From: Sarcomyxa edulis
Lineage: Eukaryota > Basidiomycota > Agaricomycetes > Agaricales > Mycenaceae
Direction of reading: 5' to 3'
NCBI GenBank assembly: GCA_009761415.1
Contig: QUOL01000006.1
Location: 372,001-436,000, forward strand
DNA: 64,000 nt
Shown: positions 21,678 through 33,445 of the stretch, piece after piece
Numbering within the stretch: the first letter of the stretch is position 1
Layout: each line of letters opens with the position of its first letter
Translations under genes and position numbers: made by a program
The notes under the pieces: model-generated
Database searches by the model: none
What the model saw: only the letters and a program-made list of their open reading frames with translations
What the model was told of the DNA's origin: nothing

Positions 21678-23143
21678 TCACTGCCAATTCTTTTCAACAA
21701 TCAAGAGAGAATTGATGGTGTCTTCAATAGTCTTCTCCCACTTGACATATCCATCTATATCCATGCCCAAGAGATCTTTCGCAGGCGTGCAATCGATGCT
21801 CGACAGTTTGCCAGGTAGGGCCTCTCCATCAGCGAGATCGGGAACAACGGGAAGACGATGCTTCAGATGAGGGAATGTCTTTCCAATGTAGCCAATAGCT
21901 TCTTTCCAGGTGAATGCTCCACCATAGACTAAGAACCGTTTGATAGGTGTTGTCGGAGACGGAAGTGGTTGGGGTGGTGCTTTAAGAGCAGCGACGTGAG
22001 CTTTCGCGACATCGCGGACGTCGCAGAAAAATGGGGGAAGTTGCATTGGAAGAGGACGGTCTGGAGATCCGGAGATCAGAGCGTATACCATTCTGTTCGT
22101 ACCAAGTTCTGTAGGAGCTGTAGGGACAGGGAAAGAAGGAGCGAAAGGTCCATAGATGAACGGGGGATTAACTAGACGACATGATATATAAATAAATGAC
22201 CGGATTGAGTGAGTAGGAAGAATCGTACTAGTTGCAAGGTCAAGTTCAGGATGCTCTTCGGCAAACTTCCATGCGGCCTTCTCCGCGAGTCCTTTAGTTG
22301 CGAGGTAAATCCAGAGAGGGTCATGGGTTCCGTCCAGGATGTCTTCCTCAGTTCCAGTGCCCCAGTCTTGACAAGCAAATGACTGAGTAAAAATCATTCC
22401 AACTCATAAAAAGTCCTACCATTTCGAGTATATACGACGCCATCGTAAGCCTCTCTCAAACCCGCTACAAATAACCATAAGCATGAATGTAACGTCTAGA
22501 GCACAGAAGAAGACACTTACGATCTACGGTAGTCCCCCAGCTACTAGTGATGACTACCTTCGTGATGTTGGCAGCGACGGCTTGCTTCAAGACATTGAGA
22601 GTTCCGTTTAGAGCCGTCTAAAGGGACCAAAAGACAGATGTTAGAATGTAGGTAGAATGTAGCCGAGCTAGTGTTTACCTCGATCGCCTCCTTAGGAGGG
22701 ACACGCCCAGCGAGAGGCGAGGCTACGTGTATGACAGCTGTAATACCTGCACGATGCCGTTATCGATCAATGGTAGATCTCATGAGAATCACGAGAAGGA
22801 AATGTACCTTTCAGCACGTCGGTGAAATCGTCGGTTGCAACATCATCGATCTGAACAATCTCGAGTGCTGTTGGATATTCTGCGCCAATGGTTGAACGGA
22901 GAGCATCCAATTTACCTCCCCTTGCGGTGCTGATCACTCTTGTCAGCAAAGTCGAGGATGAAGACATAAGCTTGTCAGAGTCTCACCCACGGACCGAATA
23001 ACCTTCTTTCAATAATTCTAGTACTACATGCGATCCAACGAAGCTGGAGGTACCTGTCACCTGCACATGGGGGATTTTGGTCAGACTACTTGGCAATGTT
23101 GAGAATGACCTGTACTCACAAGGATGAGGGGTTTGTTGGACAT
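21678..23143 (-). CDS. Extended SDR reductase (dihydroflavonol-4-reductase / aldehyde reductase type), copy A
   Basis: NAD(P)-dependent reductase of the extended short-chain dehydrogenase family (GRE2 / dihydroflavonol reductase-like). The start at 23143 gives an eight-codon first exon (MSNKPLIL). The second exon encodes the Rossmann motif VTGTSSFVGSHVV, in which a Ser replaces the usual middle Gly. Later exons carry VIHVASPLAG, VVITSSWGTTV, the catalytic YxxxK as YLATK, and NPPFIYGPF. The last exon holds FFCDVRDVAKAHVAAL and ends KNWQ at 21678. About eight exons. It stands head to head with copy B, 782 bp away, sharing exon layout and motifs, so the two arose by inverted duplication. The physiological carbonyl substrate is not evident. 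Confidence 0.82.
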
Positions 23144-23925
23144 TTCAGAGGAAACTTGGTGAATTCAGACAAGGTGTGAATCAAGCGAGAAATGCAACGA
23201 GACTGCCGCACTTGGGATATCATTCACATCCGAGCCGGAGATGTCACTTGTCTAGACCGAGAGGCCCGTGTCTCATCCTTTCTCGCGGAGATTGTGTTAA
23301 ACGACCTCGTAGAGCTTGGTCTCAGAGGCTTGATGGAATTGACATGCGGCCGGAGTCTTGCGGGATTCATACGATATAGATGACTTGCTTGAAGAGGATA
23401 AAGAAAGAAACTTTCAAGTTGTCGGCTCGATTCAGATCTCCGGTGGGTGCCGTTGCCAACCACCGATAAACAGTCTGACTAACGCCGCGACTCTCCGTAT
23501 CGGGGTCCCACATTTCCCTTCCTCTGCTCGGTCTGTGGCGTCTGCTACATGTCTTGCGAGATGAATCATGATGCACAGTGGCTAGAAGCTCGCAATCTGC
23601 TGTGTTGCTTGTATAGACTCCAAGTGAATGGCCTAAAGCTATCAAATTGATCTGGAACTGTCAACGGGCTGCTATCATGCTCACCAGAAGCAAGACCCGG
23701 TAAGCCGTTTTACATATATCTCTTCGACAACACTTACTTATGTGGAATATCGCTCGCAGGATATGTACCTGGGTTGATCATCCTCAGGCCTCCGAAATGG
23801 CTTCGCGTCATTCCCGGATCGATGTTTACAAATGTACCCCCGAGCTTCTCTCCTTCTTAAAGGCGCGGATGCATTCGATGTTTCTACATATTCTATTTCT
23901 ACATACAATCTGGAATACAGTGAAA
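23144..23925. other. Bidirectional promoter region between the two SDR reductases
   Basis: Divergent starts at 23143 and 23926. Small overlapping frames (23176-23974) show no family features. Confidence 0.4.
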
Positions 23926-25408
23926 ATGTCGAACAAGCCTCTCGTCCTGGTACGTCTCTATATTTGGTCGTCATCGCGCTCTCAATTACTCATGAATACT
24001 CGACCACAACTTCGCAGGTGACTGGTGCATCCAGTTTTGTTGCATCGCATGTTGTATTGCAGCTCTTGAATGATGGATATTCAGTCCGAGGGTAAGCGTA
24101 TTCAGCCACCACGTACGTTTGTCGCGTCTAACCTGTCACTGACATTCACGACTTTGAAATAGTACCGCACGTTCCGCAAAAGCGTCTCTCCTTCGCTCGA
24201 CGGCTGGTGCCAACTACTCTGACTTCGAAGTAGTCCAAGTCGACGACATAGCTACCGGAAATCTCTCTGAAGCCTTGAAAGGTGCACCGTCCGCCACATA
24301 TACTCTCTAGACAAAACTCACAGAGCTCAACTATAGATGTTTCGGCTGTCATCCATGTTGCGTCTCCTCTCGCTGGACACGCCCCTCCAAAACAGGCTAT
24401 TGAGGTATGCATGTGTGCTTGAGGTTGCGCCACAAACCTTGACATATCCTTCACTTTTCAAAGAGTGCGTTGAATGGAACTTTGAACGTTCTCAAACAAG
24501 CCGTTGCAGCGGGAGTCACAAAAGTAGTGATTACCAGCAGTTGGGGAACTACTCTGAGTCGTATGTACACTTTCGACCCTCTATCTCGGCGCCGTTCATT
24601 CAAGAATGATATAGCTACTATGGAAGAGGTCTATCAAGGCATCACAGTGACCCAGAGTGGTACGTATATTCTTCTTTGTTATCAGGTGAAAAACTGTCAG
24701 TTGACGTGACTGTTCTGATAAGATTGGGGTACTGGAACGGAAGAGCAGATATTAGACGGAACGCACGACGCCATGTGGATTTACCTCACCACGAAGGTCC
24801 TTGCTGAAAAGGCCGCCTGGAGATTTGCTGAAGAGCATCCCGAAGTCGACCTTGCGACGAGTAGGTCTCTCTTCACCGTCGCGCTACTCATCTAACGTTT
24901 GCTTTCCCAAGTCAACCCTCCCTTCATCTACGGCCCACTGGCCCCTCATTTCCCGCCCCCTAGTGGCCCTACAGCCCTCGGAACTAACGGCTGGATCTAT
25001 GCTCTTATCTCAGGTAGCCCAGACCGCACTCTCCCCACCCAGCTCCCTCCCTATTTCTGCGACGTCCGCGATGTCGCCAAAGCACACGTTGCGGCTCTCA
25101 AAGCTCCAGCTCAACCCAAAGCCCTTCTACAAACCAAACGCTTCCTCATCTCTGGAGGGTGGTTCACTTGGAAACAAGCAACCGTGCACCTAGCGAAGAC
25201 TTCAGAGTCCAACGTGAAACAGCGTCTTGCCTCTCTAGATCCGAATGCCAAGATTGGTGTTTCCGAGTTCCCGGGGACATTATCTGGTATCGATTGTTCT
25301 GCTGCGAAAGACTTGTTGGGGATGGAGGAGGCGGGGTATATTAAGTGGGAAAAGACCGTGGAAGATGCAGTCGAGTCGTTGTTGGAGGCGGAGAAGAGTT
25401 GGCAGTGA
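23926..25408 (+). CDS. Extended SDR reductase (dihydroflavonol-4-reductase / aldehyde reductase type), copy B
   Basis: Paralogue of the minus-strand neighbour. The first exon, 23926-23949, encodes MSNKPLVL; the second, from 24018, encodes VTGASSFVASHVVLQLL. The last Gly of the dinucleotide motif is Ala here (FVAS against FVGS in copy A), which may weaken or change cofactor binding. Further exons encode VIHVASPLAGHAPPKQAIE, VVITSSWGTTL, the catalytic YxxxK as YLTTK, NPPFIYGPLAP and YFCDVRDVAKAHVAAL, ending KSWQ at 25408. The exon ending near 24610 carries an extra RMYTF...RRRSF stretch absent from copy A; this may be genuine or a splice-choice question. Function as for copy A. Confidence 0.82.
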
Positions 25409-26245
25409 GGATCCATGGAAATCTCTTGAACAATAATTAGTACTCAAGCACTGAACACAAGCTCTGATCGTATACATAAATGACTGATACCCAGACTATG
25501 AGACACAAGGGCTTTTCTAGACTTGAAAGTACTAGCGATGTTTCCATCATCGGTCTATGGCCACCACTCGCTATGTAGCCATTTCGAGTATCAAGCGAAC
25601 CGTAAGCTAGCACTTCCAAGTGATGATTGCGCGTCATGAGTGCGTGAAAAATATCTCGGAGAGCATCAAGTTTGATCATGCTTGGACTACAGAGACCCAG
25701 AGGAGAAAACAAATCAGAAGGTCGTTTCCCGTACTTATCGGTTGCAGAGAAAGAGCGAAATTGGGTGTAAGCCGGTGGATATACAAAACGGCAAAAGGAT
25801 CTGACTCGCTTGAAGAGCTGCAGATTAAAGTTGTCCTTGAGAATGGGAAACAAATTCGATGGAAGAGTATCGTGTGTATTGTTTACCATAGGGCTACGCC
25901 CCAAAGGACAATAAATGAGATTTGAAAAAAAAAAAACCGAAAAGAAAAACAATGGAAGGGAAGTTATCGCCAAAGACAATCGTGAATGGGGAAAACACGA
26001 AGACGTGTGGTTTGATCTAAATAGATCTGTACTTTGTGACGCTTGAAATTTGAAGCTTCGGCAAGACTGCAGTAGATCGTCCTCGAACTTGAAAAGCAGT
26101 CAGGGAAAGGCTTCATGTTGGCCACCGTAGTAACGAAGAAGTATCCGACCTAATATTTCCGCGGAAGCACGAATGAACTGGAGAACGAACCTGACTTTTA
26201 GTTATGGCGGTGTAACCTTCCGGGAGCGAAAGTTGAAGTTATCCA
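25409..26245. other. Spacer between SDR copy B and F-box gene
   Basis: No supported gene. An A-run (about 12 nt) sits near 25925. The 180-codon minus frame at 25437-25979 has no recognisable domain. Confidence 0.4.
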
Positions 26246-27850
26246 TTAATCGGACTCGGACTCGGACGGAGGATCAAAGAAGTACACCATGGTAAGGTCA
26301 AGACCTGCCTCTTTGATCCTTTTTATTTCCAACTCGGTTTCTTCTTCCAATCCGTCTCTATCGTCTTCACAATCATCCGCCTGGATCGAAAACTTTTCGA
26401 GACGTGTGGGTCTATCTATGGTAGCATCAGATGGGTTATCTGGCCACCATCTTGACTTGACGACTTCGAGGACCAGACTAGGTGTAGGGTAGCATCGGTA
26501 GCAGTGCATCGAGAGCGATTTAAGACGCAGTAGAATATTGTTGGAGCCTCCGTTTTGACGCCAGATGAGCGGGAGAAGGATATCGTCCTCCACAAAACGC
26601 ACGTTTTCGAGCTGTATGAGGACAAGATACGGAAGAAATTGCATGACCCTTATGAAATCCGGACTTGATATCTCTACGGTCGTGACGTATAGCTCCTTAA
26701 GAAGGCACAAGGAACGTACAAGAAGGGATTCGAACGAGGTCTGGGACCAGCTGTCCATAATGTCAGGATCGTCAATGTCGAGCTTGAGCACAGTCAAAGC
26801 TGGGACCGTGATGTGATCGAAGAAGTGGCAAAATGGTGTGACGGGATCAGTGGTGACTTCTAGGGTATGGAGGTTACGAAGGACAAGGGGTTCGTCGGGG
26901 AAACCTACACCAATGGTGTCAAGGCCACAAACAAGGATCATTATATTTGGACAATGAACGAGCGCAGCTATGACTTCAGCACAACTGATTCCATGACCAA
27001 TATCAAGCTGTGTCAATTGGGACGGCGGTTTAAGACTCCTTCCACCTAATGACCCATGGAATGTGATAGTTTTGAGTCGATGCGCGGATGCGAACGGGCC
27101 CTCGATCCCAGAATCTGCGATCGGTGGGAGGCTTCCCTGCAACGAGTCAAATTGGGCAAGTTCCAATTCTGTCGATTTAAGAGAGAAATGTTCAAGGACG
27201 GGGAAGGAACGAGATGGAAGCAAAGCAAAACTTGGGAAATACTGTTGTGGCATTACCAATGACAATGATTGTATGTTCATGGTGTATGGAGCCAGAGCGT
27301 CGATAGGGTTTTGAACGTCGATATTGCCGTCGAGGAGGACGATGATGATGTGTAATGGAGCCTTTGAAGCACGGTCGCAAAACATCCGGACAATCGACAT
27401 CGTCTTGTTACGGTTGGTCGATAAAATACAGATCCTTATATTTGCCCACAACCTGGGAGTTTCGATAGCCACATGACGCCACGCGCTGCAAATATGGGAC
27501 AGCTGCAGAGCTTGTGGGACAAGCAAATTTTGGGAGGCCGCGGCGAGAATTCCCGACACGATTTCGTGGGGAAGCCTGCGAGCGGGGGAGAGAGCCGCAC
27601 GATAGGCGTGGGCTTGAGCAAGTCCAATTCTCTTCTTCGCTTGTGCGCGTGCGATTTGCGCGTCCAGTTCGGCCATGTCCGCCTCGAGAGCAGCAACCAC
27701 GCCTTTGATTTGGCGTTTCTGGCTTATGGAAGGGGCAACATTCGTGTGGACCACGGAAAACAATTTGGCTTCTATGTCCTGAGAAGAACTCAAGATTGAG
27801 TTGGGGTCCGAAAAAACTAAAGTACTTACTTCGCAATCTGAATTCTCCAT
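26246..27850 (-). CDS. F-box protein with leucine-rich C-terminal region (paralogue)
   Basis: The same family as 19710-21200: SQKRQIKGVVAALEADMAEL helix, F-box with RRLPHEIVSGILAAAS and ICSAWRHVAIETPRLW, then a leucine-rich part ending in acidic SESESD. The open frame of 534 codons runs through an in-frame intron: after the seven codons MENSDCE comes a perfect gtaagt donor and a CTTCTCAG acceptor 51 bp on, phase 0. The spliced protein is therefore 17 residues shorter (517 aa) and begins MENSDCEDIEAKLFSVV. Likely role: substrate-recognition subunit of an SCF ubiquitin ligase (family knowledge, target unknown). Confidence 0.8.
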   Translation of the reverse strand: MENSDCEVSTLVFSDPNSILSSSQDIEAKLFSVVHTNVAPSISQKRQIKGVVAALEADMAELDAQIARAQAKKRIGLAQAHAYRAALSPARRLPHEIVSGILAAASQNLLVPQALQLSHICSAWRHVAIETPRLWANIRICILSTNRNKTMSIVRMFCDRASKAPLHIIIVLLDGNIDVQNPIDALAPYTMNIQSLSLVMPQQYFPSFALLPSRSFPVLEHFSLKSTELELAQFDSLQGSLPPIADSGIEGPFASAHRLKTITFHGSLGGRSLKPPSQLTQLDIGHGISCAEVIAALVHCPNIMILVCGLDTIGVGFPDEPLVLRNLHTLEVTTDPVTPFCHFFDHITVPALTVLKLDIDDPDIMDSWSQTSFESLLVRSLCLLKELYVTTVEISSPDFIRVMQFLPYLVLIQLENVRFVEDDILLPLIWRQNGGSNNILLRLKSLSMHCYRCYPTPSLVLEVVKSRWWPDNPSDATIDRPTRLEKFSIQADDCEDDRDGLEEETELEIKRIKEAGLDLTMVYFFDPPSESESD

Positions 27851-28305
27851 GAGCGAGATCGAGGTATCTCGAGGCGAGATTTACTGTAGGACGATGTAAG
27901 CTTTCTTTTAACGGATATCATATGAGATGTGCATACTTGCCAGTGCGAAGTACCCTGAGCAAAACCTGAGGGTGAAAATTCATGAAAATATAAATTTGCC
28001 GACGACTCGAGTCGGGACTTTGCGTCGCGGCTTGCAGTCACGAGTACGGCACTGCACTGGCCCGGGTGGCTTTAACTTGGCTTCAACCTTCCTACATAGT
28101 TACGCTTCGTCATGATCCTCTCCGGGATGAGAGGCTTTAATTGCCTATCACTTAGATGTCTCCAGCAGACGTATATGCCTTGCCGGTGAATCGACTTATA
28201 AACAGACTCTGAGTTTAGACGTTGAAACGAGGGTGTAGGACCTTGGCAACGAAAGCAAAGAAATACTTCGTCACTTTCTTGTGAGTAATTTTTCCAAGTC
28301 TTAGT
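27851..28305. other. Spacer between F-box gene and small unknown gene
   Basis: No gene seen. A possible 5' intron (gtgagt to TTAG, about 28281-28304) lies directly before the ATG at 28306, suggesting the neighbouring transcript starts further upstream. Confidence 0.35.
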
Positions 28306-28729
28306 ATGCTTTCAAGGTCGTCTTATTACTCCCATAGCCACAACTCCGATACAGAAAGGTCCAAACGCCTCCTCGAAACGTACGAAGGATATCGCACGAA
28401 ACCGTATCCCCGACCCACATACTATAAACGTGACATCAATCCGCCTCTTGATTTCGACCTCAACGTTGTCGAAAGGGTCCCAATGGCAGAAGAATTCAAC
28501 GAAATGATGTTCATGATCAAAGGTTACGCATTCTACTGCATTTTTATGAATCGTGGACAACGCGGCGAACCACCCAACAAATATCGGACAATTGCACAAT
28601 CTAGTTGCTCAAGAACCTAGCCTAATGATATGGCCTCTCGCAGTCATTTGGGACGAGAAATACCTCGCACTGGACGAAAAAACTTTCACCAAATTGGTCA
28701 GAAAGATACATTCGCGCGGCAAGGTTTGA
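28306..28729 (+). CDS. Hypothetical protein, 113 aa, two exons
   Basis: Exon 1 is 28306-28522 and exon 2 is 28605-28729, with an 82-bp GT...AG intron that keeps phase. The product starts MLSRSSYYSHSHNSDTERSK, has a Tyr/Pro/Arg-rich middle, and ends in a Trp/Lys-rich segment with WPLAVIWDEKYLALDEKTF and KIHSRGKV. The C-terminal half looks like folded protein. No signal peptide or membrane segment is visible, and the family was not recognised. A gtgagt...TTAG stretch just before the ATG suggests an upstream 5' exon, so the real start may differ. Confidence 0.5.
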
Positions 28730-29417
28730 AACCAGATTCAACTCCTTCTCTACCTCCGCCACCGCGACGGCCCTCGCATGGAGTAGATGAGTAGAATGAT
28801 TATGATTGATGGTGCGTGCTGATCGATTAGCTGGTGGATAAGCAGCTCAGGCTTTGCATCTAGATACTCGTTGTAATATCGTGTCGCCATCCATCTCCAA
28901 AACGTCGCGTATGACCTGACGACTCAACGCAAACCTCTCGGCCGTAATCTCCTCGTCTTTCGTGTATTTCAGGTCTCTTGTGATACTCCAAACAGTCTTT
29001 CCTCTTCTTTACACGCCTCAAAGACGTCCTGAGATGCAAATTCAGAAGCCAGCTCTAAATTCTTGTTGAGCCTGTTCGAACTTCGAATCTGAATTGCTCC
29101 ATCTACCAAGCATTTCTCTCTACTCGCAGTCTTCTTGAAGCAACTGCTGGGTATGAAAGTAGACGCCCAGGCTAGTGCGCACCGTCCTGCCGATTTTGCC
29201 GAAACAATGAATAGACAGACCCTTGCTTTCAGACACGCCCCAGCGCTGCACTTAGCGCTAAATCTTCTGTCAAGCCGAAGGCAGTCCATGACTTTGACAC
29301 CCTCGTCAACACCTTCGCCAGCGCCCTAGCCGTGTCCTCGTCTTTCTTCTGAGCTCGCTTTCCCCCCGCTCTCTGCCTTGGGCAGAGTTCACGAAAAAAT
29401 TACTACCTCCACCCAAC
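28730..29417. other. Spacer before the membrane-protein gene
   Basis: Overlapping frames on both strands (28969-29289 minus, 29135-29329 plus) lack conserved features; no gene called. Confidence 0.35.
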
Positions 29418-30233
29418 ATGCCTTCAACGACTGGTCATTATGATCAGAGTCTTCTAGCCTCAGTGCCAGTCGCCACTAAGGCCCAACTTCAGGTGTGGAT
29501 CGTTATTTCAACTCTTAAGATTTCCGATCGCTCAATACATACATCTGTGTATCTATAGGAAGGCTACAACCCGGATCTTCTACAGCCGGGGAAAGCGTCT
29601 CCGACGCCTGGTCCTGTACGATTTGCTGACCCCGAGGCTGGTGCTGCGGTACCTGTCAATAAAGAGTACCAGATAGCCCCTCCACCTCCGAGTCGTCCCA
29701 AAGTACCATTTTGGTGGACACAGAAAGGCATAATCATCATAGTCGTCGCAGTGGTCGTTGTTATTGCAGTAGCTGTTGGTGGAGGTGTAGGAGGGTCGAG
29801 AAGGAAGAGCAACAACAATCAAAATACGGCGTCGACTCAAGGCACTTCTGATAACAGCACCAGGAGCGCTTCTCAGTCAGATGGTGGAGATGTTGGGTTT
29901 TCCACCGCGTTATCGAGCGACTCTGCCGATTCTTCATCTCCGACAGACGTTGGGAATGCATCGAGTGCAATCAATCTTTCTGACTTACTCCCCAGTCCAA
30001 CATCGGGCGCGACAAAACTTCTATACACCAATACCTTACCGACCGACTCTGCCGATACTTCGTCTCCTACAGATATCACGAACTCATCAAGTGTGCTCGA
30101 TCTTTCTGATATCTCGTCAGTCATCGCGGGTCAGACTGCTGTGTTCACACTCACGACCACGACTGACGGCGTGCCCACGACGATCACGACGACCGAGATC
30201 AAGGGGTTCATCGTTCTCCCTACTCCTCGTTGA
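29418..30233 (+). CDS. Single-pass membrane protein with Ser/Thr-rich repeat region
   Basis: Two exons: 29418-29492 and 29559-30233, joined in phase 0. The N-terminal part (about 90 residues, Pro-rich, with PPPPSRPKVPFWW) has no signal peptide. One strong hydrophobic helix (IIIIVVAVVVVIAVAVGGG) is followed by a basic SRRK stretch. The remaining 140 residues are Ser/Thr/Asp-rich and include two diverged copies of a segment with DSADSSSPTD and DSADTSSPTD, each followed by an NLSDL- or DLSDI-like end. This layout (short Pro-rich N-terminus, one helix, Ser/Thr-rich end) is common among Agaricomycete proteins of unknown role. Cell-surface location is plausible; no catalytic function is implied. 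Confidence 0.7.
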
Positions 30234-30861
30234 GCTAGCAGTATGGGATATTCGTTTCGCATGAATGGTTTCTTCGGGTCAACATTTCTTCTAGTTCGTT
30301 TGACTGTAGTCTTTCTGACCGACTTTCCTGACAGCTTTGGACTGATTTCCCTGAAAACGTAGGATTGAGATCCTCTTTGTTTATAGCCTCTAGCTATGAT
30401 CCCAACCGTGGTCAATTATCGTATTCGGATCTTACAATCGGAACGATGAAAACTGAGTTATGGAAGGGCTAGACAAAAATTTGCTTTTCGACACACCTCG
30501 GAGTGTCAGTGACCCCACACGATGTGACATTCAATTCCACGCAGCATAAGTTCGATGTCTAGGGCTTCAACTAGTCGAGTTTGTATAGAATAGGTCTGGA
30601 ATGGAATAGACATCATTCTAGAGGTGAAGATAGGCATAGAACACGGTTTGTACTTGCGAGTGGGCGCTTGAGAAGAGTGTCTTTTGATATTAGGCCCGAG
30701 TCGTTTCGTTTCGTACGTCGCGTGCCCCATATTCTTGTAGGTGAGGGAACGCAGTTGCGAGTTAATTGTCCTGCAAGTGGTATCTTATAATAATGCGTAT
30801 GCATTAACCCTCACCATAGCAAATCGAAACCAAGAGTTCATTGCCATTACAAGTATACACA
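30234..30861. other. Spacer between convergent genes
   Basis: Holds the 3' ends of the membrane-protein gene and of Rpn9; no gene seen. Confidence 0.4.
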
Positions 30862-32452
30862 TCAAGCACTAGCCAACACCTCCGGAGCGATCCTCTGCTC
30901 CACGACATTCAATTTATTCACCCACTCATCCAGACGGTTGGACAGGACACCGATTTGAGACCTGGATAGGACGCGGGGCTGGACCCAGGTAATTTGTGCT
31001 TTTTGGTCGACTTGGTCAAGTGAGCCGCGGATGAGTTTCAGGCTGTGAGAATGGAGATGAGGCGGGGAGGGGGGTGGAGTGAGTACAGGAATGAAAACCG
31101 GGGGAGGGGGATCGAATGTGAGCTGAGAGACAGAAACATACCTCAAAGCCTTCATTACCAAATGCTCCACCTCATCAAGCGGCAAGCGTGTTTCCTCAGC
31201 GATAGTCTGGAAACTCATCGTTCGGTTATCAGCATTTCGCTTGAACACGGATTCAATGAGGGCCATGAGACATATTTTCTGGCGGAGGAATGCGTAATTC
31301 TCTTGGAGTATGGGCTGGTCATTGTTTAGGCGTTAGTTTAGTGGTGTGGGGACGCGAGGGAAAGGATGAGTGGTAAACTAACCTCTTTAGGGAACAGCGG
31401 TGCGAGAGCTTCGAATTTGCCAATACTACCTTCGTTGAAGGTGAATAGCAGTTTCTTGATCCAGTCGTGTGGTGTGTTGTCTAGCGAGTCCAGTATTGGA
31501 TGCATTAACTGGAGATATGACAAGTCAGCTTGCTGAGAAAGAACTAATAGATGTTAGCTATGATGTAACGCACCAGTTCACCAAAGTTGTAAATCGTATC
31601 ACCAAGGAACGCAGAGATACCAAGATCATGCGCCCGTGCTAACCGTTCTTCTACTGACATATCCTTCTCGATATCTACGCATGCAAGGTAGAGCAACGAA
31701 TTCCGGTAATAAGGTGCGTATTCTGCTTTTGCCTGCGAGTCCTTGTTAGAAACCAGAAAATAGAGAGAAAGTGTGAACTGTGTGAACGCACCTTGTAATA
31801 ATCAGCAGCGACTCCATAATACGCAGCGTTAACGCCGGTATCGACGCTTTCGAGCGTATCGAGAACTTTCCAAGCCGAGTCCATGTCTGTCTTCGTTCCT
31901 TCGAGATCGCCATAGAGGAGTTTTGCGTGAGCAATGGTAGCGAGGAGGAGAACATGGGCTTCGGGTGATTTTTCCTTGTCGATGCGGGAGAGGAGGGAAG
32001 TTAGGAATGTCAAGTGTGTTTGTGGGTCTGGTTCAAACGTCGATGTTAAAAAGATGGTTATTCATCTGAGTAGGTGTGTGTATAGTATCGCTTACTATCG
32101 ATATCCTTGGATACTATGACACCCATTTCCACCAATTTAAGCTGATTGATCTTCGTTTCGAAATCTCGTACGAACCGTTCGAAAACATCGAGGCGGAATG
32201 GTTTTGATGCAGGCTTTTCGAAGAATTCGAATATCTTGAGGGTCAATTGATGCCAGAGTCTGTATCAAAGTCAACATTTAGATTCTTGCGAGAAATGATG
32301 TGGAGATTGACGCACTTGCGAGTATGGAGAGTCCTGAACGACTCGAAAAAAGGGTGTAGTTCTGCTGGTGTTGCTGATAATGCTGTCGCTACGAATTGGT
32401 CCAAGTCTAGCTTCGGTTGTTTGGGGGCATCAACGGCCATAGGTGCGGACAT
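30862..32452 (-). CDS. RPN9: 26S proteasome regulatory subunit Rpn9 (PSMD13 homologue)
   Basis: A PCI-domain subunit of the proteasome lid, needed for lid assembly with Rpn10 (family knowledge). The start at 32452 gives MSAPMAVDAPKQPKLDLDQF. Later exons read WHQLTLKIFEFFEKP, DFETKINQLKLVEMG, a TPR-like helical part, then the signature ISAFLGDTIYNFGELLMHPI and LFTFNEGSIGKFEALAP. The C-terminal PCI winged helix contains TIAEETRLPLDEVEHLVMKAL, GSLDQVDQKAQITWVQPRVL, and a final helix ending VLASA. About seven exons with short introns. This housekeeping gene, unlike its accessory neighbours, gives a reliable single-copy marker inside the window. Sequence order and length match the family. Confidence 0.95.
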
Positions 32453-33445
32453 TGTGGAAGGACGAATTTGAGTACAAGAAGTGGTTTCTTTAGAGGACGC
32501 GTCTACCTGTTTGCAGCCACACGTTTCACGTGGCTCATGCTCAACTTCAAACTCAAGTCAAACCTGGAGAAGATTTCTCATTCCAGGGAAATATTTTAGT
32601 GTCTCTCCATGTCTACCTTCATCATGACTGGAAAAAAATTAATTTTTGAAGACAGGTGGAAAAAATGCAAACGAGCAAGATGCTTGCTTGCCACTTGGCA
32701 TGGCCTGTGACACTGTAATCCCAATCGTCTCTCCCAAATGCTTGTCTCAGATCTACCCCTCTAAGAAATGAATTTTCGCTGCAGCACAGGTCAGAATGTG
32801 CTAAGACTCAGAGTCAGAGGACGAGCTTGAGAGGTGAGGCTGTGCCGAGACTGTGGCTGTGGCCTGCTGTCTCTCAATGCTTGGCAAGGACTCCTCTTTG
32901 TCACGGTCACGGATCCCCGTCCATGGAATCCCCGTCGCCATCTTTCTCGGCATCTCATTCATCTACGGCGCTACTTGTATCTCAGGCCGATGTATGTATA
33001 TGGCAGACGACATATCGGATAGGCGTCTAGTGCGATCTATTTCTTTCGATCCAACAATACCAAACTGTCTCAATGAGTCATGTCCTGAATCCTGATTGAT
33101 CCTGATGCGATCGGTGATTCGAAGGTGATTCTCAACAAAGGCTCCCGTTCTCCCTAGGGTCAGTAGTGGAACCAGTTCATTCGCTGCGCAATGTTCACTG
33201 TCTATATACTATCCCCGACCCGCAGCAGCATTCTGTTTCCAGCGCACGACCGATAATGCATTGACCACAGGGGCAACGGGGCAGGGGTTGGGGCTGAAAT
33301 ATGCCTCCATTTACATCCTCATTAGCAATTATTGTCTTGTATTGTCTTATGTGTCGTTTGCTTTCCGTTCCGCCTCGATCATTACTGAAACCCTCTTAAA
33401 CTCCTGGCGAGCCTCACTGGTTTGTCTTTCCCACAACTGGACATC
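32453..33445. other. Spacer between divergent Rpn9 and ice-binding-like genes
   Basis: No gene recognised; it should contain both promoters. Short overlapping frames at 32827-33095 lack family features. Confidence 0.4.

Noticed and set aside
28969..29329. Overlapping plus and minus frames of 64-106 codons
   Set aside because: No signal peptide, domain or splice logic; probably chance frames before the membrane-protein gene.
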